Part shown: piece after piece, positions 1 through 7,217 of the stretch
Layout: every line of letters begins with the position of its first letter
Position numbering within the stretch: position 1 is the first letter of the stretch
Assembly (NCBI RefSeq): GCF_900156305.1
Contig: NZ_FTPL01000001.1
Span: forward strand, 124,001 to 188,000
Direction of reading: 5' to 3'
Length of the DNA: 64,000 nucleotides
Origin: Edaphobacillus lindanitolerans
Lineage (GTDB): Bacteria; Bacillota; Bacilli; Bacillales_A; Planococcaceae
Notes under the pieces: model-generated
What the model was told of the DNA's origin: nothing
Seen by the model: the letters and a program-made list of their open reading frames with translations, nothing else
The model's database searches: none
Program-made: the position numbers and the translations under genes

Positions 1-594
1 CCCGATCGCCTCGAACATCCGCTTCACCTGGCGGTTCTTCCCCTCATGGATTGTCAGGGAAACGATTGCCCTGCCGGTTTTTTTGTCCATGCTCAGAAGC
101 TTCGCACGGGCCGGCGCCGTCTTCCCATCCTCGAGGAGGATGCCGCGTTCCAGCTGCTTCAGCTGCTCTTTCGTCGGGATTCCCTTCGTCCGGGCGACAT
201 AGGTCTTGTCGATATTGAATTTTGGATGGGTCATCAAATAAGCGAAGTCCCCGTCATTCGTCAGGAGCAGGACCCCTGTCGTGTCATAGTCCAGCCGGCC
301 GACCGGATACAGCCGCTCTTCCACTTCGGGGAACAGGTCCGTGACCGTCTTCCGCCCTTTGTCATCAGATGCAGCCGACAGCACGCCCCGCGGCTTGTAG
401 AGAAGGTAATACACTTTTTCCTCGCGCTCGATCCGGATGCCTTCCACTTCAACCGCATCCGACGGGCCGACCTTCGTTCCGAGTTCGGTTACGGTTTCTC
501 CGTTGACGGTCACTTTTCCGTCCTTGATCAGCTCTTCGGCTTTCCGACGCGATGCCACTCCCGCCGCCGCGATTACTTTTTGTAGTCTTTCCAA
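1..594 (-). CDS. rluB: 23S rRNA pseudouridine synthase B (3' end beyond window)
   Basis: Predicted to convert a uridine of 23S rRNA to pseudouridine in the cytoplasm. The 198 codons seen start with LQKVIAAAGVASRRKAEELI, an S4 RNA-binding domain, and continue with the RsuA/RluB catalytic signature GRLDYDTTGVLLL, whose Asp is the nucleophile. The frame is open to base 1, so the C-terminus lies outside the window (B. subtilis RluB is about 229 residues). The TTG start at 594 is chosen because GGGGTGA lies 7 nt upstream and the S4 domain begins there. In Bacillus the gene follows spmA-spmB; here those are absent and dacB lies upstream beyond two terminators. Identification is firm; RluB rather than another RsuA-family member rests on synteny. 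Confidence 0.93.
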   Translation of the reverse strand, partial: MERLQKVIAAAGVASRRKAEELIKDGKVTVNGETVTELGTKVGPSDAVEVEGIRIEREEKVYYLLYKPRGVLSAASDDKGRKTVTDLFPEVEERLYPVGRLDYDTTGVLLLTNDGDFAYLMTHPKFNIDKTYVARTKGIPTKEQLKQLERGILLEDGKTAPARAKLLSMDKKTGRAIVSLTIHEGKNRQVKRMFEAIG

Positions 595-630
595 ATTCTC
601 ACCCCATCAAGTCGCTGTTTACTGCACAAA

Positions 631-659
631 ATTATTACACAGTTGATGGGAAATGAAAA
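631..659 (-). promoter_or_regulatory. sigma-A promoter of rluB
   Basis: On the minus strand TTTTCA (654-659) and AATAAT (631-636) are separated by 17 nt, and a TG dinucleotide precedes the -10 in the extended position. It lies about 37 nt before the rluB start. The -35 is weak and overlaps the tail of the hairpin terminator at 664-681. Confidence 0.5.
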
Positions 660-681
660 GAAGACCGCATTCCCATGCGGT
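652..681 (-). terminator. second terminator between dacB and rluB
   Basis: ACCGCAT and ATGCGGT (664-670, 675-681) form a perfect 7-bp stem with a 4-nt loop, followed on the minus strand by CTTCTTTTC. It would stop any read-through from the dacB side before rluB. Confidence 0.5.
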
Positions 682-824
682 TTCCGGCTCCTGACAGGCC
701 CCCCCTCCTTCCCCTGCAAAACTTCCCGTGTGCAGTCCATTCGGATTTCGCCGCACCCAAACGCACGGCGCCGGGCTTTCCCGGCTCAGGTCCGCCCTTC
801 CGGATGTGTCCCGCGTATCCTTCT
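682..824. other. unassigned GC-rich spacer between two terminators
   Basis: This is the part of the 313-bp rluB-dacB gap that is left between two minus-strand terminators. Short open frames cross it on both strands, but none has a plausible ribosome site or protein-like composition. I see no tRNA-like or riboswitch-like fold. Nothing can be assigned; a small RNA ending at 652-681 is possible but no promoter for it is visible. Confidence 0.3.
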
Positions 825-880
825 TAAAAAAGCAAAAATGACAAACCAGTTCCGGACGGATAATCTCCGGGACTGGTTTG
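825..880 (-). terminator. terminator after dacB
   Basis: CAAACCAGT (872-880) pairs with ACTGGTTTG (842-850), extended inside by CCGGA/TCCGG, and the minus strand continues TCATTTTTGCTTTTTT. It starts 28 nt after the carboxypeptidase stop. A smaller hairpin of GACCGC/GCGGTC overlaps that stop codon. Confidence 0.85.
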
Positions 881-907
881 CCCACTGTCTGACCGCAAAT
901 CAGGCGG

Positions 908-1921
908 TCATTTTCTTTTGATCGTCATTGTTTCAGAAGCAATGATTGTCCGGTCCAGCCGGACTTGCCAGATCCCTTCGTTGCCGTTTCTCGGAATCAC
1001 CGCCGCGTGGCTCAGCCGCTTCCGCTCCTCATCGTCCACAAGAACGGTGATCGGGGCATCCAGCTCCCCCCGGAGGCCCGGCAGCAAAGCGTAAGTCCCA
1101 GGCTGTGCAGCGGTGACCAGCTTGTATTTGTCAAAAGCCCGTTCCGACAGGTTCCGGTGAGTGTTCCAGTCATCGCCGTCGTCCAGTGTCACGACGATGA
1201 CCGCCTTTCCCTCTTTTTCAAACTGGGTCGCCAACGTCCTGCCTGCCCGTTTCGTGAAACCGGTTTTGCCGGCCACCGCCGTTCCTTCACCCCGGACAAG
1301 ACGATGCTTGTTTTGCCAGGCGAGCCCTTCCCCGTACCGGTAATATGGAGTGGATGCAATTTTCCGGAATGTCGGATTGTCCATTGCAAACTTGAGCATG
1401 AGCGCAGTTTCATAGGCAGTGGACAGATGCCGGTCGTCGTGCAGCCCCGAAGGATTTGTAAAGACGGTCTTCCCCAGCCCCGCGAGCTCCGCTTTCTCAT
1501 TCATCATGCCGACGAACCCTTCCACCGAGCCGCCCGCCTGTTCCGCCAGGGCGACCGCGGCGTCGTTGCCCGATCGGAGCATCAGCCCGTACAGCAAGTT
1601 TTCCGCAGGCACCTCTTCGCCCGCTTCCACATAGATGGCCGAACCTTCCTGCTCTGCCGCGTTCCTGGACACCTTCACGATTCCTTCGCTGCCTTCGGCG
1701 TCAAGGAACGTGAGGGCGGTCCAGATTTTCGTCAGGCTCGCAATCGGCAGTTCTTCCATTTCGTTGCGCCCTTCAAGCAACCGCCCGCTTTTGGCGTCGA
1801 TGACCGCATAAGCCCTTGCTGCGGCAGCGGAAGACGCAGTTCCGGCCGACAAGGCAAAAAAGAATAATAGAGAGAACAAAAACAAGAAGCCCAATAAATA
1901 AACGAGCCGCTTTTTCCTCAC
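908..1921 (-). CDS. dacB: D-alanyl-D-alanine carboxypeptidase (DacB position, S11 family)
   Basis: A penicillin-binding protein that trims the terminal D-Ala of peptidoglycan stem peptides on the outer face of the membrane. An N-terminal signal or anchor segment (residues about 6-33) precedes the serine-protease-like fold: SLTK at 62-65, SGN at 117-119, KTG at 219-221. The GTG start at 1921 is chosen because it opens directly into the signal peptide and has AGAGGCGG upstream; the longer frame would run into scpB. At 338 residues it is shorter than B. subtilis DacB or DacF (about 380-390), lacking most of the usual C-terminal domain. Its place after scpB argues for DacB, the sporulation-specific cortex enzyme, but spmA and spmB, normally co-transcribed with dacB, are absent, so a vegetative role is possible. 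Confidence 0.8.
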   Translation of the reverse strand: MRKKRLVYLLGFLFLFSLLFFFALSAGTASSAAAARAYAVIDAKSGRLLEGRNEMEELPIASLTKIWTALTFLDAEGSEGIVKVSRNAAEQEGSAIYVEAGEEVPAENLLYGLMLRSGNDAAVALAEQAGGSVEGFVGMMNEKAELAGLGKTVFTNPSGLHDDRHLSTAYETALMLKFAMDNPTFRKIASTPYYRYGEGLAWQNKHRLVRGEGTAVAGKTGFTKRAGRTLATQFEKEGKAVIVVTLDDGDDWNTHRNLSERAFDKYKLVTAAQPGTYALLPGLRGELDAPITVLVDDEERKRLSHAAVIPRNGNEGIWQVRLDRTIIASETMTIKRK

Positions 1922-1967
1922 GGTCCACCGCCTCTGGTATGGTAGTCCTTCTGCCGGTTCCGTTCTG

Positions 1968-2564
1968 TCAGTCTGCCTGCACGTCTCCGAAGGTCTCCGT
2001 GAACGAGGACATGAACAGGTCCAGCTCCTCTTCGCCTTCCTCTCCATCACCGTCTGCCAGTTTCGGCAGCTCATCGAGGGCCGCCAGGCCGAAATGGTCG
2101 AGGAACGCATCGGTCGTTCCGTAGAGGATCGCACGGCCCGTCCCTTCCGCACGGCCCGTTTCCCGGATCAGCCCCCTCGTGATGAGTGTCTGGACGGGAC
2201 GCTCGGATTTCACTCCGCGTATCTCTTCGATCTCCACACGCGTGATCGGCTGCCTGTAGGCAATGATCGCCAGCACCTCAAGGGATGCCTGGGTAAGCGA
2301 CTGGGAGGTCGGATTTTCAAGCAGCCGCCTCACCGCATCCGAATGTTCCGGCTTTGTCACAAGGCGGAATGTACCGGCGAGTTCCGCCAGCATGATGCCC
2401 CGTCCATCTGATTCATATAGCTGCCGCAAGAGAGCGAGCGCCCGGCCGACGGCCTCCCCGTCGGTTTCTGCAGCCTGCGCCAGCTGTGCGGCAGTCAGGC
2501 CGTCCTCCCCCGCCACGAACAGCAGGCTCTCGACCATTCCGGTTATCCGGATTTCTCTTTCCAT
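1968..2564 (-). CDS. scpB: segregation and condensation protein B
   Basis: ScpB is the winged-helix kite subunit that, as a dimer, binds the kleisin ScpA and bridges SMC heads in the bacterial condensin that organises and segregates the nucleoid. The 198-residue product has the two winged-helix domains (about 1-85 and 90-165), with the conserved stretch LEVLAIIAYRQPITRVEIEE near 94-113, and an acidic C-terminal tail. Its ATG follows the scpA stop with no gap, so translation is probably coupled. The gap to the downstream carboxypeptidase is 46 nt and has no terminator, which suggests co-transcription. Length and sequence are typical. Confidence 0.96.
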   Translation of the reverse strand: MEREIRITGMVESLLFVAGEDGLTAAQLAQAAETDGEAVGRALALLRQLYESDGRGIMLAELAGTFRLVTKPEHSDAVRRLLENPTSQSLTQASLEVLAIIAYRQPITRVEIEEIRGVKSERPVQTLITRGLIRETGRAEGTGRAILYGTTDAFLDHFGLAALDELPKLADGDGEEGEEELDLFMSSFTETFGDVQAD

Positions 2565-3308
2565 TCAGTCCACTTCTTTCTTCAGGATGACCGTCAATTC
2601 TTCGAAGTTCGCTTCCTGTTCGACGGCCACTTCGTTTCGTTTCATCAGTTCGAGTATCGACAGGAATGTGACGACCAGCTCAGATTTCTCACCGGACGGA
2701 AACAATGAGCTGAACGGCGCCCGGCCGCCCGAGCGGCCCAGTGCCCCGATCACTTTCTCCATCGTGTCGGAAATCGAGATGTCCTGCCTGGCCACCCTTG
2801 TGCGCAAAGGTGCGCGGAGCTTCTTCCTCTCCATCATTTTGCGGAAGGCGGCGATCATATCATGGATGTTGAGGCCTTCCTCCGGAAGGGGTGCCGGCAC
2901 ATCCCCGTACGCTTCCATCGGCGGGCGGGAATAGGAACGTCCCCGCTCTTCCTCGAATTCTTTCAGGACACTTGCCGCTTCTTTGTATTTCCGGTATTCG
3001 ATCAGCCGCTCGACAAGTTCATCCCGCGGGTCCGGGCCGTCCTCAAGGAAATCTTCCGGCTCCGGTGCTTCCTCGTCATGGACCGGCAGAAGCATTTTGC
3101 TCTTAATGGCGAGCAGGGTGGCTGCCATCACCAAGTATTCGCTCATTTCATTCAGTTCGAGGACTTTCATCGTATGGACATGGTCCATGTACTGTTTGGT
3201 CAGCTCGGCCATCGGGATATCATAGATATCGATTTCAAGCCGATTGATTAAATGCAATAATAGATCGAGAGGACCCTCGAACGCTTCGAGTTTCACTAAA
3301 TAAGACAA
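2565..3308 (-). CDS. scpA: segregation and condensation protein A (kleisin)
   Basis: ScpA is the kleisin of the SMC-ScpAB condensin; its N-terminus contacts the SMC neck, its centre the ScpB dimer and its C-terminal winged helix the SMC cap. The 247-residue product has the family hallmark FEGPLDLLLHLI at 10-21 and the C-terminal domain ending in FEELTVILK. The start is TTG at 3308, with AGGTG 8 nt upstream; it gives the usual MSYLVKLEAFEGPL beginning. The divergent neighbour ypuF starts 43 nt away, so both promoters must lie in that short gap. Directly followed by scpB. Confidence 0.96.
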   Translation of the reverse strand: MSYLVKLEAFEGPLDLLLHLINRLEIDIYDIPMAELTKQYMDHVHTMKVLELNEMSEYLVMAATLLAIKSKMLLPVHDEEAPEPEDFLEDGPDPRDELVERLIEYRKYKEAASVLKEFEEERGRSYSRPPMEAYGDVPAPLPEEGLNIHDMIAAFRKMMERKKLRAPLRTRVARQDISISDTMEKVIGALGRSGGRAPFSSLFPSGEKSELVVTFLSILELMKRNEVAVEQEANFEELTVILKKEVD

Positions 3309-3351
3309 ATCGGTTCACCTGCTGTCGGATAGTCAAAGGAGGGCGAATGGG

Positions 3352-3858
3352 ATGCATGCGCTCCATCATCCGCTTTTTATCAAGTTTATGGCGTATTTCA
3401 ACGGGAATCAAGATTATTTCGAGTGCCATGAAGTCCTGGAAGACTACTGGAACGAAGTGGCCCCGAAAGACAAGACCCATCCGCTCGTCGGCTACCTGCT
3501 CCTCGCCGTCAGCCTCTACCATTGGCGGCGGGGCAATTTGCCGGGAGCCAAAAAGTCGATGCGAAACGGAATCGGGAAGCTCGGGAACGGGCTTGTGGGA
3601 CACCCGGAATTCCGTGACGGCATCGATGCCGGGGAGTTGCTGCGTTCGGCGGGGGATGCACTGGCCCGGATGGATTCGGGCAGTCCGTTCTCCCCGTTCG
3701 AGATCCGGATTACCGATCCGGCACTGGCCGGTAAGGTCCGGACGGCGGCAGCGGGGCTGCAGGGCGAAAACAGCCCGTCCCTCATTCACAAACATATGCA
3801 AAGGCGCCGGACCGATATGTCCGGGGCACGGAAAAAAGGGAGGGACAGCCGTCACTGA
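3352..3858 (+). CDS. ypuF: DUF309 family protein (YpuF)
   Basis: A small soluble protein of unknown function, 168 residues, close to the 174 of B. subtilis YpuF, which sits beside scpA in the same divergent arrangement. The DUF309 signature is clear: FNGNQDYFECHEVLEDYW at about residues 16-33, with conserved acidic and His residues suggesting a metal- or ligand-binding helical bundle; no activity is known. The ATG at 3352 is the one of three nearby ATGs in this frame, 8 nt after GGAGGG. The last bases overlap the convergent ribT gene by 7 nt, and its 3' end is part of ribT's terminator hairpin. Confidence 0.85.
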   Translation: MHALHHPLFIKFMAYFNGNQDYFECHEVLEDYWNEVAPKDKTHPLVGYLLLAVSLYHWRRGNLPGAKKSMRNGIGKLGNGLVGHPEFRDGIDAGELLRSAGDALARMDSGSPFSPFEIRITDPALAGKVRTAAAGLQGENSPSLIHKHMQRRRTDMSGARKKGRDSRH

Positions 3859-3872
3859 CGGTCTGTCCCTCC
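3832..3872 (-). terminator. ribT terminator embedded in overlapping 3' ends
   Basis: On the minus strand GGAGGGACAGACCGTC pairs with GACGGCTGTCCCTCC (about 3838-3872) and is followed by CTTTTTTCC. The hairpin holds the stop codons of both ribT and the convergent ypuF. On the plus strand there is no U-run, so it serves ribT best. Confidence 0.8.
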
Positions 3873-4223
3873 TTCGGGCATTTCCGGGCATTTTTCAAGA
3901 AACGGCCGCGTCGCCTCGGTGGCTCTGAATGTCTTGCCGGGCAGGAGCGTTGCAAGTTTCCCGACCATTTCCTTCCCGACGCCTTCGCCCCTGTGCGAAG
4001 GATTGACGGAAACGTGATGGATCGTCACGACATCCCCGCCCACTTCCGTGCCGATGAGGCCGATGTAGTCGTCTCCCTGTTTCCAGAGGAACAGCTGAAA
4101 CCGGTCATCCGATTCATAGCGGTGGATGGTCTCTTTGAGCTTTTTGAGATCTTTTTCCTCCGGCATGAACGACAGGAGGCCCATGGCGATTTTTTCGAGT
4201 GATTTCTTATAGCGCAACAGCAT
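3852..4223 (-). CDS. ribT: RibT, GNAT-family N-acetyltransferase
   Basis: A GNAT acyltransferase, named for its place by the riboflavin operon in B. subtilis; its substrate is not settled. The 123-residue protein matches the 124 of B. subtilis RibT. The acetyl-CoA-binding motif is HHVSVNPSHRGEGVGKEMV at about residues 71-89 (consensus R/QxxGxG/A). The ATG at 4223 follows GAGGGATT at good spacing; an upstream extension of the same frame would overlap the small ORF and is not needed. No rib genes are near here, so linkage to riboflavin is not visible. It follows lysA and a 36-codon membrane peptide, probably in one transcript ending at 3832. Confidence 0.85.
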   Translation of the reverse strand: MLLRYKKSLEKIAMGLLSFMPEEKDLKKLKETIHRYESDDRFQLFLWKQGDDYIGLIGTEVGGDVVTIHHVSVNPSHRGEGVGKEMVGKLATLLPGKTFRATEATRPFLEKCPEMPEGGTDRQ

Positions 4224-4258
4224 ATTGCAATCCCTCTTTTTCGTGTTCTCTGCCGGCC

Positions 4259-4369
4259 TTACTTCGCCGGCGGCCCTGCGTCGGGCGCGATGAAGAGCCA
4301 GTATGCAGCTCCCCATGCGACCGCCATGACGACAAGGAGGAGGAACAGGATGATGTTCGATTTCCTCAA
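4259..4369 (-). CDS. 36-residue single-span membrane peptide
   Basis: A short frame from TTG at 4369 to TAA at 4259 encodes a peptide beginning MRKSNIILFLLLVVMAVAWG and ending in PDAGPPAK. It has a basic N-terminus, one hydrophobic span of about 20 residues and a short Pro-rich tail. AAGGAAGGA lies 6 nt before the TTG, and the TTG overlaps the lysA stop (TTGA), a typical coupled arrangement. I do not recognise a family. The layout (Lys/Arg, hydrophobic helix, small exposed tail) fits a small membrane protein. It is below the length cut-off of most gene finders. The function is unknown. Confidence 0.6.
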   Translation of the reverse strand: MRKSNIILFLLLVVMAVAWGAAYWLFIAPDAGPPAK

Positions 4370-5703
4370 CGCATTCCTTCCTTTCCCACTGCAGCGGGTT
4401 CGGCGTCAAGGCGGATCAGGTCTTCATACGTCTCTCTCCTGATGGCGAGACGGTGTTCCCCGTTTTCCGCGAAGACGACCGCAGGGCGAGGCAGCCGATT
4501 ATAGTTGCTGGCCATGGCATAGCCGTATGCACCCGTGCAGAACACGGCGACGAGATCGCCCTCGCTTGTCTCAGGCAGGCGGGCATTTTCGATGAGCTTG
4601 TCCCCCGACTCGCAGCATTTGCCGGCGATCGTATAACGCGTATCATGCGGCAGTTTCATCCGGTTCGCGAGAGCGGCCGTATACTCGGCCCCGTAGAGGG
4701 CCGGCCGGATATTGTCGCTCATCCCGCCGTCTACCGCCAGATAGGTCCTGATTCCCGGCACCGTCTTCATCGAACCGGCGGTATACAGTGTCGTGCCGGC
4801 ATCTCCGACGAGCGAGCGGCCGGGCTCGATCCAGATTTCAGGAAGCGGGTAGCCGGTTTCCGCCGCAGCCGCCTTCACCGTAAGGATCATGCTGCGCACA
4901 TACTCGTCCGGCTCCAGAGGATGGTCATCCTCCGTATATCGGATGCCGAAGCCTCCGCCCAGGTTCAGCACAGGGCAGACAAAGCCCTTTTCCCGGCGCC
5001 AGGCATCCATCTTTCCGATCAGGGATCGGGCGGCGAGCCCGAATGCTTCCGTGTCGAAAATCTGGGATCCGATGTGGCAATGGAGCCCGAGCACGTGCAT
5101 TCCGGGCGTCTCCGACAGGATCCTCAGCGCTTCGTCGGCCTGGCCGTTGTTCAGGTCGAAGCCGAATTTGGAATCTTCCTGTCCGGTTGTGATGTAGTCG
5201 TGCGTGTGTGCTTCGATTCCCGGCGTCACCCGGATGAGGACGTCCATCCCACGGCCCGTTTCCTTTGAAAGCTCGCCGATCATGCCGATTTCCATGAAAT
5301 TATCCGCGACGATACAGCCGACTCCCTGCTCGAACGCCATCCGGAGTTCTTCCCTGCTTTTGTTATTTCCGTGGAAATGGATCCGCTCTGCAGGAAAACC
5401 GGCACGGATGGCCGTAAACAGTTCGCCGCCGGACACGACGTCCAGGGCGAGTCCCTCTTCCTCTGCAAGCCGGTAGATTGCCAGGCACGAAAAGGCCTTG
5501 CTCGCATAGGCGACCTGTGCGGGCACCCCTTCATCGGAGAATGCTTTTTTGAACGCACGGGCCCGGGACCTGATCAGACCGGTGTCATACACGATGAGCG
5601 GCGTGCCATGCTCATCGGCAAGCCGGACGGTGTCCGTGCCGCCGATCTCAAGATGGCCTTTACTGTTGATCGTCTGTGTTCCGTATAGATGCACCCTGCT
5701 CAT
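4366..5703 (-). CDS. lysA: diaminopimelate decarboxylase
   Basis: Catalyses the last step of lysine synthesis: PLP-dependent decarboxylation of meso-diaminopimelate to L-lysine. The 445-residue product is a fold-type III decarboxylase: the PLP lysine is in VAYASKAFSC (about residue 69), the phosphate-binding loop is NLGGGFGIRY, HIGSQI is present, and the catalytic Cys motif is CCESGD. The ATG at 5703 sits directly against a GGGGGG, so the in-frame GTG at 5694 (9 nt from it, giving HLYGTQ as in B. subtilis HLHGTS) may be the real start. It lies between spoVAF and ribT, as in Bacillus, with its own promoter. Confidence 0.96.
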   Translation of the reverse strand: MSRVHLYGTQTINSKGHLEIGGTDTVRLADEHGTPLIVYDTGLIRSRARAFKKAFSDEGVPAQVAYASKAFSCLAIYRLAEEEGLALDVVSGGELFTAIRAGFPAERIHFHGNNKSREELRMAFEQGVGCIVADNFMEIGMIGELSKETGRGMDVLIRVTPGIEAHTHDYITTGQEDSKFGFDLNNGQADEALRILSETPGMHVLGLHCHIGSQIFDTEAFGLAARSLIGKMDAWRREKGFVCPVLNLGGGFGIRYTEDDHPLEPDEYVRSMILTVKAAAAETGYPLPEIWIEPGRSLVGDAGTTLYTAGSMKTVPGIRTYLAVDGGMSDNIRPALYGAEYTAALANRMKLPHDTRYTIAGKCCESGDKLIENARLPETSEGDLVAVFCTGAYGYAMASNYNRLPRPAVVFAENGEHRLAIRRETYEDLIRLDAEPAAVGKEGMR

Positions 5704-5725
5704 CCCCCCGGCTAGTTCTAATCAA

Positions 5726-5754
5726 ACTTTACCATGAAGGACGGGAACGCGCAA
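5726..5754 (-). promoter_or_regulatory. sigma-A promoter of lysA
   Basis: TTGCGC (5749-5754) and TAAAGT (5726-5731) on the minus strand, 17 nt apart, about 23 nt before the lysA start. The leader is too short for a lysine riboswitch. Confidence 0.6.
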
Positions 5755-5762
5755 TCCGCCCT

Positions 5763-7217
5763 TCAGGTCCGCTTTCGGACCGGGGAATCCGTGATGAACG
5801 GCCTGATGGCATTTTCCGTCATCGGGAAGCGGATGACGACCCTCCGGAGCGCATTCGGGAAGAACGGGACGAGCGGCCACAGGTACGGAACGCCCATCGG
5901 CTTGACGGAGCACAGGTACCAGAACAGGATGCCGACGCCGATGAAGAATCCGGACGGTCCGAGAAGTGCGCTCAGGATCAGCAGCCCGGCACGGAAAATT
6001 TTGGCCGCAATGCTCAGCTCATAGGAAGGGATCGCAAATGTGACGACGGCCGTGAGTGCAACGTACAGCACGACTTCAGCCGTGAACAGGCCGACGTCGA
6101 TCGCAATCTGCCCGATGATGACGGCCGCGATGAGCCCCATCGCCGTCGTCAGCGGTGTCGGCGTATGGATCGCGGCCAGCCGCATGAACTCGATGCCCGC
6201 ATCCGCCGTGATGATCTGGAACAGGAGGGGGACCGAGCCGTGATCCTTCGGACCGAGGAAATCAAGTGCCGCAGGAAGGTGTTCGCTATGTTTGACGAGC
6301 ATATACCAGAGCGGCAGCAGGAAGATGCTGATCAGGAAGCCCGTGAAACGGAGCAGCCTGACACCGGAGCCGATGAGCGGCGCCTGGCGGTACTCTTCCG
6401 CATGCTGCAGATGGTGGAAGATCGAAGTCGGAACGAGCAGCACGGACGGTGATGTATCCACGACGATGGCGATATGCCCTTCCAGAAGATGGGCCGCACA
6501 AATGTCCGGCCGTTCCGTGAAGCGGACAAACGGGATCGGATGGAAGCGCTGCTTGAACAGCATCTCTTCCAGTTGTTTGTCCGTCATCGTCAATCCGTCA
6601 TGGTCAATCTGCGCAAGGCGGTCACGGATCATGTCCACATGGTCGCTGTTTGCCACGCCTTCGATGTAGCCGATCGCGACGTCCACACGGCTTCTTCCTG
6701 ATACACGGTGTATCTGGAACCGGAGTGCCGGATCCCGGAGCCTTCGCCGGATCAGCGCCGTGTTCTGCAGGAAGTTCTCCGTGAAGCCGTCACGCGACCC
6801 ACGGACGACTTTTTCATTGTCCGGCTCTTCCGGCTGCCTGCCGGGATATTCCCTGACATCCGCAAGGAACGCGGAGCCGTCGTCCATGATAAAAGCGGCC
6901 TGCCCGCTCAGGACCGCATCGATCAATTCCTCGACGTCCTTTGCCGGGCCGGCCGCATGATAAGGGAAAAACGTAAGGAAGTTCGAGCGATCCATCAACT
7001 CATGAAGTTCACCCCAGTTGTCATCCGCCTGCATGGAAGTGAGCAGTTCGGTCACGACCTGGCCGCTCACGAGCCCGTTCATGTAGACCATCGTGGCCGG
7101 CTCTTCCCGCAGATGGATGTCCGCCATCACAAAGTCGAAAGTCTCCCCTTCCCCGAATAAAGCGCCGAGTTGTTCTTTTGCCTGATCCCTGCTGTCGTAT
7201 AGACGCTTGATCGTCAT
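5763..7217 (-). CDS. spoVAF: SpoVAF, GerA-type spore germination subunit
   Basis: A GerA/GRKZA-family membrane protein of the spore inner membrane; B. subtilis SpoVAF assists germination together with the SpoVA dipicolinic-acid channel. From the ATG at 7217 it has 484 residues (B. subtilis 493): a soluble N-terminal half (to about 285), then several membrane spans including LRFTGFLISIFLLPLWYML, AMGLIAAVIIGQIAIDVGLF and LGPSGFFIGVGILFWYL. The ATG overlaps the sigF stop (ATGA), so the gene is translationally coupled to sigF, although in Bacillus it belongs to the separate spoVA operon. None of spoVAA-spoVAE lies between sigF and this gene. It could be a general GerA paralogue, but position and length favour SpoVAF. 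Confidence 0.88.
   Translation of the reverse strand: MTIKRLYDSRDQAKEQLGALFGEGETFDFVMADIHLREEPATMVYMNGLVSGQVVTELLTSMQADDNWGELHELMDRSNFLTFFPYHAAGPAKDVEELIDAVLSGQAAFIMDDGSAFLADVREYPGRQPEEPDNEKVVRGSRDGFTENFLQNTALIRRRLRDPALRFQIHRVSGRSRVDVAIGYIEGVANSDHVDMIRDRLAQIDHDGLTMTDKQLEEMLFKQRFHPIPFVRFTERPDICAAHLLEGHIAIVVDTSPSVLLVPTSIFHHLQHAEEYRQAPLIGSGVRLLRFTGFLISIFLLPLWYMLVKHSEHLPAALDFLGPKDHGSVPLLFQIITADAGIEFMRLAAIHTPTPLTTAMGLIAAVIIGQIAIDVGLFTAEVVLYVALTAVVTFAIPSYELSIAAKIFRAGLLILSALLGPSGFFIGVGILFWYLCSVKPMGVPYLWPLVPFFPNALRRVVIRFPMTENAIRPFITDSPVRKRT

Noticed and set aside
46-646. Plus-strand open frames of 179 and 69 codons over rluB
   Set aside because: They are antisense to the rluB frame, which shows S4 and pseudouridine synthase motifs; high GC makes long antisense frames common here.
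5704-5762. Lysine riboswitch before lysA
   Set aside because: The gap is 59 nt, much too short for an L box, and contains a normal sigma-A promoter.
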